A stretch of DNA of 6,742 bases from Microcystis aeruginosa W13-11 (GCA_009995705.1 JAADBR010000177.1:1-6742); one strand, 5' to 3'. Positions 1-6,442 are shown, numbered from the stretch's first letter. The notes: generated by a model not told the origin, from the letters alone. Program-made: numbers and translations.

Positions 1-393
1 TTCTGTGCATTTGGCTAAATAGATTTGTTTGTCTTTAAATTTAAAAGCAGACTTGGTAAATTCGGCACTTCCTCCCTGATGTTTTTTCTTAAAGTTAGGA
101 TACTTAGTACGACCAGCAAAGAAATTAGTGAAAGCTGTTTGTAGGTGTCTTAACCCTTGTTGTAAAGGTACGCAACTAACTTCATTGAGAAAGTCTAATT
201 CTTCTTGTTTTTTCCAATCGGTTAGCATTGAAGAAGTTTCAGTATATCCTACTCTTTCTTGTCTTTCGTACCATGCTTGTGTTCTGGTATGGAGAGCTTT
301 ATTGTAAACTAATCTTACACAGCCCAAGGTGCGCCGCAATAGGGACTCTTGTTCTGGTGTGGGGTAAAATCGGTAAGAATAGGCTTTTTCCAC
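1..393 (-). CDS. tnpB: IS200/IS605-type TnpB, N-terminal part (runs off left edge)
   Basis: Reading the minus strand from a GTG at 393 gives 131 uninterrupted codons to the window edge. The protein starts MEKAYSYRFYPTPEQESLLR and continues with TLGCVRLVYNKAL, WKKQEELDFLNEVSCVPLQQ, FTNFFAGRTKYPNFKKK and SAFKFKDKQIYLAK. This is the standard order of the N-terminal region of TnpB (OrfB of IS605/IS1341), the RNA-guided nuclease carried by these elements. The RuvC-like catalytic residues and the zinc finger lie beyond the window, so activity cannot be judged. GTG is the first possible start, because an in-frame TGA lies two codons upstream. No tnpA is present between this gene and the next one, which fits a TnpB-only element or a TnpA placed outside the window. 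An extended -10 (TGTTAGAAT, minus, 401-409) sits so close to the GTG that the message may be nearly leaderless. Confidence 0.9.
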   Translation of the reverse strand, partial: MEKAYSYRFYPTPEQESLLRRTLGCVRLVYNKALHTRTQAWYERQERVGYTETSSMLTDWKKQEELDFLNEVSCVPLQQGLRHLQTAFTNFFAGRTKYPNFKKKHQGGSAEFTKSAFKFKDKQIYLAKCTE

Positions 394-584
394 ACCTCAC
401 ATTCTAACACATATTTTGTAAATGCGCTAAGATTTAACAGCAAAGCCAACCTAAAACGGCGGGGTTTCAGACCCAAAATTTCCGATGAAAAATGGTTAAC
501 CAGTTTCTCCCTCTGATTAATTTTCGCCTTAGAATGCGGGTTATCAAGGGATAAACAAGATAATTCCCACTAAGGAGTACGCCA
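394..584. other. Intergenic gap with probable IS605-type left end
   Basis: This non-coding gap lies upstream of tnpB (minus) and of the small gene at 585 (plus). At 451-470, CTAAAAC pairs with GTTTCAG around a GGCGGG loop, with one mismatch. Subterminal hairpins of this kind are how IS200/IS605 ends are recognised, so the element probably ends within this gap. I could not fix the cleavage site. TAGAAT at 530-535 is a possible plus-strand -10 for the downstream gene, but no good -35 matches it. Confidence 0.35.
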
Positions 585-854
585 ATGAAGACCTTAGAAT
601 TTCTCTCGCAACTGAATGCCGCACCGCAAGGATGGGGATTCTGGATTGATCGTCAGCATATCGAAGCCAACCACGTCGGTCAATATTCCTTTGAGAATGA
701 TCGTTTGCCAAAAAGTTTTGTTCATATCGGTAGTCTCGCGGAATTAGCTCACCAACGACAAAAATATATTCTTAGCCATCTCGACAGTAATGGTAACGTG
801 GAAGAACTCGCTCAAGAATGGGTGCAAACACTGCTCGCTAATCTAACAACTTAA
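585..854 (+). CDS. Small conserved-looking protein of unknown function
   Basis: This encodes an 89-residue soluble protein that I do not recognise as a named family. The start is well supported: AAGGAG at 572-577 lies 7 nt before the ATG, and a strong terminator follows 26 nt after the stop. The protein has an aromatic-rich N-terminal half (GWGFWID near residues 17-23), a middle segment ending PKSFVHIGSLAEL, and a mostly helical acidic C-terminal half (NVEELAQEWVQTLLANL). There is no signal peptide, membrane segment or metal-binding pattern. It is a monocistronic gene converging on glgB. A real gene is likely from the ribosome binding site, terminator and natural amino-acid composition; the function is unknown. 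Confidence 0.8.
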   Translation: MKTLEFLSQLNAAPQGWGFWIDRQHIEANHVGQYSFENDRLPKSFVHIGSLAELAHQRQKYILSHLDSNGNVEELAQEWVQTLLANLTT

Positions 855-880
855 TAGTTTCCGCAAAATTCAGCCAAAAA

Positions 881-919
881 AGAGGCCACTTTTCGCAAGA
901 TGGCCTCTAAATTTTTTTG
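881..919. terminator. Bidirectional intrinsic terminator
   Basis: AGAGGCCA (881-888) pairs perfectly with TGGCCTCT (901-908) across a 12-nt loop. On the plus strand the stem is followed by AAATTTTTTT, which ends the gene at 585-854. On the minus strand the A-run at 876-881 becomes a T-run directly after the same stem, so it can also stop transcripts coming from glgB, whose stop lies about 100 nt away. Confidence 0.88.
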
Positions 920-931
920 TTAGGGGTTAGT

Positions 932-1008
932 CAGTTATCAGTTACCAGTTACCAGTTACCAGATGTGAGTTTTCAGTTCACTGATTACTGTTTACTGATC
1001 ACTGAAAA
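932..1008. repeat. Heptanucleotide tandem repeat array between convergent genes
   Basis: On the plus strand, CAGTTAT is followed by three CAGTTAC units and a partial CAG (932-962). The 7-nt spacing continues in degenerate form to about 1008; read on the minus strand the units are TCAGTGA, TCAGTAA, ACAGTAA, TCAGTGA and ACTGAAA. The outer parts also form a weak inverted repeat, TTTTCAGT (970-977) against ACTGAAAA (1001-1008). Short tandemly repeated heptamers of this type are common in cyanobacterial intergenic DNA. The array starts about 13 bp after the terminator and ends 8 bp before the glgB stop codon. Confidence 0.8.
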
Positions 1009-1016
1009 AAGCTTCC

Positions 1017-3296
1017 CTATTCCCCAGAAGTGTTAGGATCGATTTTGAGAACTAAAACCCCTAAAGGTGGTAAACAGAGATCGATCGAGTAGGGACGGCT
1101 ATGATAAGACCATTCCTCCGACCATTTACCGCCAAGGTTGCCCATATTACTACCGCCATATTTACCCGCATCGCTGTTAAAGATTTCCTGATAAAAACCG
1201 GGATGGGGTACACCAACGCGATAATGGCTGTGGGGTTGGGGAGTAAAATTACAGACCACTACCAGAAACTCCTGCCAATTTTTGCTCCAGCGCAGGAAAG
1301 AAACGACACTATGACTATTATCACTACAGTCGATCCACTCAAAGCCATCCTGACCAAAATCCTGGGTATATAAAGCAGGTTCACTCTTATAGGTGGCGTT
1401 CAAATCCGAGAAAAAGCGTTTTAGCTGTTGATGGGGTTCATGCTGCAAAAGACCCCACTCCAAATCACCCCAAACATTCCACTCACTCCACTGACCAAAT
1501 TCCATGCTCATAAACATGGTTTTCTTGCCAGGGTGAGTAAACATATAACTAAATAATGCCCGGACATTGGCAAATTTTTGCCACTCATCCCCCGGCATTT
1601 TGCCAATCATATTACTTTTGCCGTGAACCACTTCATCGTGGGACAAAGCCAGCATATAATTCTCGCTGTGGTTATACCACATACTAAAAGTGACATTATT
1701 TTGATGGAATTGACGGAACCAGGGATCCATGGCGAAATAATCGAGCATATCGTGCATCCAGCCCATATTCCACTTCAAATTAAAGCCTAAACCGCCCATA
1801 TAGGTGGGCCAGGACACCATCGGCCAAGCGGTGGATTCTTCGGCAATAGAGAGAATTCCAGGGAAATAGCTAAAAATTACATGATTGACTTGACGCAGGA
1901 ATTCCGCAGCCTCTAAATTTTCCCGGCCGCCGTACTCGTTGGCCACCCATTCCCCATCTTTACGACAATAATCGAGATAGAGCATAGAAGCCACCGCATC
2001 CACACGAATACCGTCAATATGGTACTTATCGAACCAAAATAGGGCATTAGCGACCAGGAAATTCCTGACTTCGTTGCGACCGTAGTTAAAAATTAAGGTT
2101 CCCCATTCCTTGTGTTCCCCTTTGCGCGGGTCGCCGTGTTCATAAAGATGAGTCCCGTCAAAGAAAGCTAACCCGTGGCCATCTTTGGGGAAGTGACCGG
2201 GGACCCAATCCACTAGCACACCAAGGCCATTTTGGTGACATTGATCGACAAAATACATGAAATCTTCAGGATTGCCGTAGCGACTGGTGGGGGCAAAATA
2301 ACCCGTCACTTGATAACCCCAAGAACCATCAAAAGGATGCTCGGCGATCGGTAATAATTCGATATGGGTGTAACCTAATTCCTTGACGTAGGGAATCAGT
2401 TTTTCGGCCAACTCGTAGTAACTCAAAAAGCGCGCCCCAGTGTTCCATTCCGACACGGGAACCGCTTCCCCAGACCCGGCAAGTAAACGGGGGGGTTCGG
2501 CACTAGAAGCGTGCAGCCAAGAACCGAGGTGTAATTCGTAAACGGAAACCGGTTGAGTTAAAGGATCGCTATGGCGGCGTTTTTCCATCCAATCGCTATC
2601 ATCCCAAGTATAGCTATCTAAATTGGCCACGATCGAGGCAGTTTTCGGACGTACTTCTTGGGCAAAACCGTAGGGATCAGATTTTTCGTAAATATGACCT
2701 TCCCAATTTTTGATCTCGTATTTATATTTAGTGCCAACACCGATTTCCGGGATAAACAATTCCCAGACCATATTATTACGTTTCCGCATTTGGTGATCAC
2801 GACCATCCCAGTTATTAAAATCACCAATAATCGAGACATTACGAGCATTAGGAGCCCAAACGGCAAAATAAACCCCTTTAATACCCTCGATTTTGGCTAA
2901 ATGCGCCCCTAATTTTTCATAAATGCGATGATGGTTGCCCTCCCCAAACAGGTGCAAATCAAAATCGCTAAGTTTGGCAGAACGGAAGGCATAGGAATCA
3001 TAGATTACCCGTTCCTGTTCTCCCTCGTGGATGCGTAATTGATAATTGTTCAGTTCACCGATATCGATAACGCACTCGAAAAAATGGGGGTGATAAGCGG
3101 TCGTCATGGGATATTCTTGTCTTTGGGACGGTAAAATAACCCAAGCGGCCGTGGTTTTCGGTAAATAGGCTCTAACAACCCATTTATTTACTTTTCCTTC
3201 TTCTTCTAGGGGATGGGCCCCCAAAACCTCAAAGGGATCGTGATGGAGGTTGTTGACGATTTGATGGACTTGTTCGGGGGATACCACTATAGACAT
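1017..3296 (-). CDS. glgB: 1,4-alpha-glucan branching enzyme (GlgB, GH13)
   Basis: This cytosolic enzyme cuts alpha-1,4 glucan chains and re-attaches them by alpha-1,6 bonds, forming branches in storage glycogen. The 759-residue product is complete; the E. coli enzyme has about 728. An N-terminal module (about 1-110) is followed by a CBM48 module with [19 protein letters not shown] at 147-165. The GH13 barrel carries DWVPGHFP (363-370), GIRVDAV with the predicted nucleophile D433, AEEST with the acid/base E486, and LSHDEVVH with the transition-state stabiliser D554. A beta-sandwich C-domain ends the protein. After ELHLGSW there is an insert of roughly 25 residues (about 264-286) absent from E. 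coli GlgB, which accounts for most of the extra length and fits cyanobacterial forms. The ATG has no clear Shine-Dalgarno sequence; the start is set by homology at [21 protein letters not shown]. It stands alone and is transcribed toward the shared terminator. A weak promoter match (ATGACT, 16 nt, TATTGT, minus, 3319-3346) lies upstream. Confidence 0.98.
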   Translation of the reverse strand: MSIVVSPEQVHQIVNNLHHDPFEVLGAHPLEEEGKVNKWVVRAYLPKTTAAWVILPSQRQEYPMTTAYHPHFFECVIDIGELNNYQLRIHEGEQERVIYDSYAFRSAKLSDFDLHLFGEGNHHRIYEKLGAHLAKIEGIKGVYFAVWAPNARNVSIIGDFNNWDGRDHQMRKRNNMVWELFIPEIGVGTKYKYEIKNWEGHIYEKSDPYGFAQEVRPKTASIVANLDSYTWDDSDWMEKRRHSDPLTQPVSVYELHLGSWLHASSAEPPRLLAGSGEAVPVSEWNTGARFLSYYELAEKLIPYVKELGYTHIELLPIAEHPFDGSWGYQVTGYFAPTSRYGNPEDFMYFVDQCHQNGLGVLVDWVPGHFPKDGHGLAFFDGTHLYEHGDPRKGEHKEWGTLIFNYGRNEVRNFLVANALFWFDKYHIDGIRVDAVASMLYLDYCRKDGEWVANEYGGRENLEAAEFLRQVNHVIFSYFPGILSIAEESTAWPMVSWPTYMGGLGFNLKWNMGWMHDMLDYFAMDPWFRQFHQNNVTFSMWYNHSENYMLALSHDEVVHGKSNMIGKMPGDEWQKFANVRALFSYMFTHPGKKTMFMSMEFGQWSEWNVWGDLEWGLLQHEPHQQLKRFFSDLNATYKSEPALYTQDFGQDGFEWIDCSDNSHSVVSFLRWSKNWQEFLVVVCNFTPQPHSHYRVGVPHPGFYQEIFNSDAGKYGGSNMGNLGGKWSEEWSYHSRPYSIDLCLPPLGVLVLKIDPNTSGE

Positions 3297-3407
3297 TCAC
3301 TTAACACTCTTGACATCTACAATACTTATAGCAAGGAAATAGTCATTTTTTTCCCTGCCTTCTGGGAATTCTCAAACTAATGATATATTCTGCCTACTCA
3401 TCGAACT

Positions 3408-3607
3408 ATGGTTGTGGCTGTTGCTAAAATTATCGACGTTAAAGACGATTTTACGCTCCACCTGATTTACCGCTTTCTCGGTCAAAAAAACTAACAAGTA
3501 GAAGTGGTAGCCGATGGTAAAACTGCCAATTTAATCTAGATCTGGTCATTCTCGATGTTAATCTAGCGGATAGCCTCGAATTTGACCTACTCTACATCTC
3601 TACACAG
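3408..3607 (+). pseudogene. Decayed response-regulator receiver (REC) domain
   Basis: From the ATG at 3408 the frame reads MVVAVAKIIDVKDDFTLHLI then YRFLGQKN, a stop (TAA 3492-3494), then QVEVVADGKTANLI and another stop (TAG 3537-3539). In a frame shifted by two, starting at 3539, it continues DLVILDVNLADSLEFDLLYI. Together these are the first half of a CheY-like receiver domain: the N-terminal strand with its acidic pair (now KDD), the DGKTA helix, and the DLVILDVN strand carrying the phospho-acceptor aspartate. The normal helix between ADGKTA and DLVILD is shortened, so a deletion probably came with the frameshift. The rest of the receiver and any output domain are missing. It is head-to-head with glgB and tail-to-tail with tatA. 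It is not a working gene. Confidence 0.8.
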
Positions 3608-3610
3608 TTG

Positions 3611-3859
3611 TCAACTGGAACGAGTTTGATCCCTAGTAGATTGACTTTCTTCCAATTCAGCTTTGATTTTTACCGAGTCTTCAATCTGCTGGGCCTCTCG
3701 CTTAAATTCACTTTCAAATTCCTTAGATGCTTCTTGAAATCCTCGAATCGTTTTGCCTAAACTGCGACCGATTTCTGGTAATTTCTTCGGTCCGAAAACT
3801 AGCAGGGCAATCAAGAGAATTAACCCCATTTCTGGCAATCCAATCCCAAAAATATTCAT
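3611..3859 (-). CDS. tatA: Twin-arginine translocase subunit, TatA/E family
   Basis: This is the pore-forming type of Tat component, which moves folded proteins with RR signal peptides across the thylakoid or plasma membrane. The 82-residue product has one membrane helix (about 6-23, GIGLPEMGLILLIALLVF), the hinge FGPKKLPEIG (22-31), an amphipathic helix (about 32-60, GRSLGKTIRGFQEASKEFES) and a charged, disordered tail. I chose the ATG at 3859 because AGGAG lies 7 nt upstream and MNIFGIGLPEMG is the family N-terminus. A longer open frame extends to 3976, but those residues come from the psbH-tatA spacer and include a terminator hairpin. TatB differs by a longer amphipathic region and other hinge residues. 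Cyanobacterial naming within TatA/B is loose, so TatA/E is safest. It lies downstream of psbH on the same strand. Confidence 0.92.
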   Translation of the reverse strand: MNIFGIGLPEMGLILLIALLVFGPKKLPEIGRSLGKTIRGFQEASKEFESEFKREAQQIEDSVKIKAELEESQSTRDQTRSS

Positions 3860-3874
3860 GTGTTTGCTCCTAAT

Positions 3875-3903
3875 AAAAAAATTGCGGTGGGCAGTAACCC
3901 ACC
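3875..3903 (-). terminator. Terminator-like hairpin between psbH and tatA
   Basis: On the minus strand GGTGGG (3903-3898) pairs with CCCACC (3891-3886) over the loop TTACTG. After a GCA spacer comes a run of seven T (3881-3875). It lies downstream of psbH and ends 3 nt before the tatA AGGAG (3871-3867). It may end most psbH transcripts and let only a fraction reach tatA. The stem is only 6 bp and the T-run is offset by a few bases, so its strength is uncertain. Confidence 0.6.
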
Positions 3904-3963
3904 TGCTAAAGTCCGAGGGACAATTGTGCCGCCAAAAATGCCGACGAGATTGTTGGAATCTGC

Positions 3964-4158
3964 TTACTGACCCCAATCTACATTAAATCCTTCTAAAATT
4001 AGGGAGGAGTTGTAGATCTGTAAAATAATCAGCAAAAAGACTAAAAACAGAGCCATAAACACTCCCATCAGCAAGGTAGTTCCCCAACCGGGAGAAACTT
4101 TACCATATTCCGAATTGAGGGGACGAAGGATTTCACCTAAGCGTGTACGCTGTGCCAT
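3964..4158 (-). CDS. psbH: Photosystem II reaction centre protein H
   Basis: PsbH is a small single-helix subunit of the photosystem II core in the thylakoid membrane, next to CP47, needed for complex stability and electron flow on the acceptor side. The 64-residue product has the full family sequence: [20 protein letters not shown], then [12 protein letters not shown] entering the membrane helix (about 27-49), and the lumenal end [13 protein letters not shown]. As in other cyanobacteria it lacks the N-terminal phospho-threonine extension of plant PsbH. No strong Shine-Dalgarno sequence precedes the ATG. The psbN gene, which often lies divergently beside psbH in cyanobacteria, is not recognisable in the adjoining plus-strand DNA. 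tatA follows 104 bp downstream on the same strand. Confidence 0.97.
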   Translation of the reverse strand: MAQRTRLGEILRPLNSEYGKVSPGWGTTLLMGVFMALFLVFLLIILQIYNSSLILEGFNVDWGQ

Positions 4159-4215
4159 AAGTTACCAAGAAAGATCTGTAAATGATAATTTTGTATTGAT
4201 CCGTAATTTGGGGAA

Positions 4216-4362
4216 GTGCCAACCAGTCAACCCAGTCAGATAAAATCTACTGCTGTTGCCAGTGGAACTTTTTTGGGTTTAATTCCTAACGGAATCGTTT
4301 TTCGCCTGCCCTACCACGCCCACAAGAATCTGCAAGCGCCTACAGTACGGCAATTATTCTAA
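4216..4362 (+). CDS. Short unassigned open frame upstream of psbH
   Basis: From a GTG at 4216 there are 48 codons to a TAA. The product starts with a polar stretch (PTSQPSQIKS) and continues GTFLGLIPNGIVFRLPYHAH and KNLQAPTVRQLF. It is divergent from psbH with a 57-bp gap. The composition looks protein-like, and the frame ends about 70 bp before the transposase remnant, so it could be the front end of a gene cut by an insertion. There is no proper ribosome binding site at the GTG (GGGGAA directly abuts it). I do not recognise the family, and chance is a real alternative. Confidence 0.25.
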   Translation: MPTSQPSQIKSTAVASGTFLGLIPNGIVFRLPYHAHKNLQAPTVRQLF

Positions 4363-4432
4363 CATTGTTTGGTAATCTTCTCAGGATTTAGGAGATGGTC
4401 AATAGGGACTGACAGGTGTAGGTATTTTACAA

Positions 4433-4800
4433 CTAATGAGGAAGGGGGGGGTAGTAAAAAGCATCAACGGGGGTGGGAGGGAAAGAACTCCAACGATGAA
4501 GGTGAATCGACAAACCTTTCAGTAAATCAGCACCTAGGGTAGTAGAACCCAGAAGAAAACAAGAAAGCTGATGTAGAGGTTTGAGGTGGAGAGTTTTACT
4601 AAAGACAGTATGTTGGGGGGGAAGTGGCTCTAAATTGGGTTCAGGAGATTGATTTTCCGCTTCTCCTCCCAGCATAACCATCCAGAGAGTAGCTACAGCC
4701 ATAGCTAACTAAAGGCGTTCGGCACGCTGTGGGTCAAGCAGGCTTTGCGTTTTGCCATTGCCAGCCGTCGGAGGGGAGTGGGTTTTGAAAGTTCGATTGG
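4433..4800 (-). pseudogene. DDE (IS4-like) transposase remnant, C-terminal third
   Basis: The minus strand keeps the C-terminal part of a DDE transposase in several frames. In order these are a fragment IE then FKTHS (probably the E-x-x-F-K helix holding the last catalytic acid, about 4780-4797), SDGWQWQNAK in another frame, LLDPQRAERL in a third, a TAG where a tryptophan codon (TGG) is expected, and then an open frame LAMAVATLWMVMLGGEAENQ to LHQLSCFLLGSTTLGADLLK and the stop at 4433. The order GWQWQN, DPQRAERLWLAMAVATLW and LSCFLLG is that of a DDE transposase type common in cyanobacteria and Chloroflexi. At least three frameshifts or stops are present and the N-terminal two-thirds is missing, so it is inactive. 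The family assignment is from memory of the C-terminal pattern. Inverted repeats of the parent element were not found. Confidence 0.72.
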
Positions 4801-5126
4801 GAGTTTTATTATCTTATTCCATATTACCGCGGCAAAAAGCAGGCCGGCTGTACGGTCGTTAGGGAGAATAGCCTATCACCACAAGGCAAAAACCTTACTG
4901 CGACATGGCATCCCACAATTCGCTGAAAACCATAGCTATACTTGCATTAGGGAACGCACCCTACCAGAGCTGATATTTGAGTAAGCCAGACAGGAGCCAG
5001 AAAAAGATATTTATCAGAAAAGTCATGATCAAGCCAGAGGTTTAAAGACTGATCGGGTTCCAATTATTTTTATTAATAAATATTTTACACAATTCATAGC
5101 AGGTAAGCAAGAGGGCTATGCCACTA
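4801..5126. other. Unassigned DNA between two gene remnants
   Basis: I recognise no gene here. On the plus strand one frame stays open across the stretch except for a single TAA (4982-4984). After that stop it reads ARQEPEKDIYQKSHDQARGL then KTDRVPIIFINKYFTQFIAG, which looks protein-like but belongs to no family I can name; further on it becomes antisense to the DUF433 remnant. The segment GGGAACGCACCCTACCAGAG (4951-4970) resembles short dispersed cyanobacterial intergenic repeats. No promoter, terminator or RNA gene is evident. Confidence 0.4.
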
Positions 5127-5276
5127 CTACCGAATCATTACCTGAGTTGGAATTTCCTCTGGCATCACACCTAATCGCCACAGACCTACGATTGCGCGAA
5201 TACCTTCAATAATTGGCTCTCCACCTAAAATCTCATTGTTTCTGGTGACATAACGTGAAAGAGTGATAATCGTCAT
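5127..5276 (-). pseudogene. Truncated DUF433 antitoxin-like gene
   Basis: The frame from the ATG at 5276 reads MTIITLSRYVTRNNEILGGE then PIIEGIRAIVGLWRLGVMPE and EIPTQVMIR before a stop (49 residues). The first 44 residues match the start of DUF433 proteins, small DNA-binding-type antitoxin candidates usually encoded beside DUF5615 PIN-like toxins. Two defects suggest decay. The usual GTR-x-x-V-RAIV segment appears shortened to GIRAIV. The second half of the domain (normally LPHLTLAQVFDALSYY) is lost after EIPT, where QV may be all that remains. No Shine-Dalgarno sequence is visible and no toxin partner follows. It belongs to a different DUF433 subtype from the intact copy upstream on the same strand, so it is not a simple duplication of it. 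Confidence 0.72.
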
Positions 5277-5343
5277 GGAATTAGGTCTTTTCGGGAAATC
5301 GCTGATTCTATTTTAGTCAGGGACAGACATGACTTGATCATGG

Positions 5344-5382
5344 CATCTAGTGGCTAGAGGAATCCTAGGCTAGATGTTTTTT
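5344..5382 (+). terminator. Hairpin followed by six T, no matching gene
   Basis: CATCTAG (5344-5350) pairs with CTAGATG (5370-5376), and AGGAATCCT inside can form a further small stem. TTTTTT follows directly on the plus strand (5377-5382). This has the form of an intrinsic terminator, but no intact plus-strand gene ends nearby. It may be left over from a lost gene or from the end of a mobile element. Nothing else recognisable lies in 5277-5532 apart from a 16-codon minus-strand frame (5390-5440) with an upstream AGAGGAAC. Confidence 0.45.
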
Positions 5383-5532
5383 CAGCAACCTAACCTAAGA
5401 CTCTGATGGAAACTACGCGGTAAATAAATCTAATTTTCATAAATGTTCCTCTCGACACTGACTTAGTTTCGGTCTTGCGGTCTAACGGTTAGGTCACTTA
5501 GATTTCTGGAGTAGAAAATGATAGAGATTGCA

Positions 5533-5883
5533 TCAAGCGAAAGGAATGAAAAGAACCCGACCTTCATATTCTTCAGGTTCACTACAACAAATAAATAGTT
5601 CTAAATCATCAAGGATCTTACCAATGGGCGCTTTTGAGATCACCTCAACAACTCCAGTCATAGGTAGTCCTTGATTGACACGATTGTAGGCACACATCGT
5701 AATAGTGGCTACATCATGGGTAAGCAGGATGCGTCCCTCATTAGCTGCCCATTCTAAAATATCTGGATCGTCAGTGTTCATCAGTCCTACATCTTGGACG
5801 CGAATTATATCTAATTCAGGTAAATGCCTCACCAGTCCACGCAAGATGGCTCCATTAAAATTTTCGTCAGTTAGAAGGCGCAC
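5533..5883 (-). CDS. DUF5615 PIN-like protein, probable toxin
   Basis: This is the second gene of a two-gene module. DUF5615 proteins have a PIN-like fold and are generally viewed as putative RNase toxins paired with DUF433 proteins; the activity is inferred, not shown. From a GTG at 5883 the 116-residue product starts MRLLTDENFNGAILRGLVRH, with acidic residues D6 and E7. It continues with DIIRVQDVGL, then TDDPDILEWA (D38, D39, D41, E44), then GRILLTHDVAT with D57, giving the acidic cluster expected of a PIN-like active site, and ends EGRVLFIPFA. The GTG start matches the usual family N-terminus and has AGGAG 12 nt and GAGG 4 nt upstream. A TTG at 5919 would add 12 residues that do not fit the family. 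The start overlaps the end of the upstream gene by 17 nt, implying translational coupling. No defects are visible. Confidence 0.85.
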   Translation of the reverse strand: MRLLTDENFNGAILRGLVRHLPELDIIRVQDVGLMNTDDPDILEWAANEGRILLTHDVATITMCAYNRVNQGLPMTGVVEVISKAPIGKILDDLELFICCSEPEEYEGRVLFIPFA

Positions 5884-6442
5884 TTTGCCTCGACTCTCCT
5901 TTTGACTGATAACGAGCAAGCAAGCGCTGTCTTAAATCGACTAAGTTGTGTTTTTGGGTTAGTTGTTGTCTCAGTTGTTGAGCTTGTCGGTCGCGTTGTT
6001 CCAAATAACTGTCAATTTCCTGACGGTGATTTAAATAATAAGCAATGGCACTGTATATATCTTCCAAACGAAGAACTGAAAACTGAATAGCGATTTCTTC
6101 AGGAGTGGAGCCGTTGTGGTATGAGGCAAGTATGCTATCGAGAGTCACTCGGCTCGAACCTATACGGATACCTCCTGCTTCATCCCAACGAAAAGGAGGA
6201 GAAGTTACTGGGAATTTGGCTGGGGTGTTGCCAAGTACTTCATCGGGATCTCTGGCGTTGTTGGTTGCCATATCCTCTTCTGCCTGAGCGATGAGGGGAT
6301 CTAATTTTCCCGATGCTAGGTCCGCTTCAATTTGTCTATCCCACATCTCATCAAGATAGTCTTGAAGCCAGTTTGCTAGAGCGCGGACTTCACTCTCTGG
6401 CAATTGCTTAATAGCCGACTCAACTTCTGAGTGATTAGTCAT
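5867..6442 (-). CDS. DUF433 antitoxin-like protein with fused N-terminal antitoxin-like segment
   Basis: The 191-residue product appears to join two units. Residues 1-72 (ESAIKQLPESEVRALANWLQ, DYLDEMWDRQIEADLASGKL, then EEDMATNNARDPDEVLGN) resemble a small helical protein of about 70 residues that cyanobacteria encode as a stand-alone antitoxin-like partner of RelE/ParE-type toxins. Residues about 82-152 (PPFRWDEAGGIRIGSSRVTL, then ASYHNGSTPEEIAIQF, LEDIYSAIAYYLNHRQEIDS) form a DUF433 domain. A Q/R-rich coiled tail follows (QRDRQAQQLRQQL to RQRLLARYQ). DUF433 proteins of this subtype are usually 100-130 residues long. I chose the ATG at 6442; a TTG at 6454 would add four residues. Neither has a clear ribosome binding site. 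The role is probably to neutralise the DUF5615 protein, whose start overlaps this gene by 17 nt, and perhaps to repress the operon. Confidence 0.82.
   Translation of the reverse strand: MTNHSEVESAIKQLPESEVRALANWLQDYLDEMWDRQIEADLASGKLDPLIAQAEEDMATNNARDPDEVLGNTPAKFPVTSPPFRWDEAGGIRIGSSRVTLDSILASYHNGSTPEEIAIQFSVLRLEDIYSAIAYYLNHRQEIDSYLEQRDRQAQQLRQQLTQKHNLVDLRQRLLARYQSKGESRQSAPSN

Noticed and set aside
932..1008. CRISPR-like repeat array
   Set aside because: The units are 7 nt and contiguous without spacers; it is a short tandem repeat.
1101..1373. Plus-strand open frames inside glgB (also 1578-1790 and 2658-2900), and 2618-2866 on the minus strand
   Set aside because: They lie entirely inside the well-supported glgB in other frames and show no family features or start signals.
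3860..3976. N-terminal extension of TatA by 39 residues
   Set aside because: The extension covers a terminator-like hairpin and has no family similarity, while the ATG at 3859 has a good ribosome binding site and the canonical N-terminus.
5390..5440. 16-codon minus-strand frame MKIRFIYRVVSIRVLG with an upstream AGAGGAAC
   Set aside because: It is too short and resembles no known peptide; at most it is the start of a lost gene.
5471..5500. tRNA-Glu-like D-arm sequence (GGTCTAACGGTTAGGTCAC)
   Set aside because: No anticodon stem and no T-arm (GGTTCGAATCC type) follows, and no acceptor stem pairs, so a tRNA gene or clear fragment is not supported.
5705..6287. Plus-strand open frames (5705-5905, 5902-6090, 6105-6287) opposite the DUF433-DUF5615 genes
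   Set aside because: They are antisense shadows of two intact genes, with no homology that I recognise.
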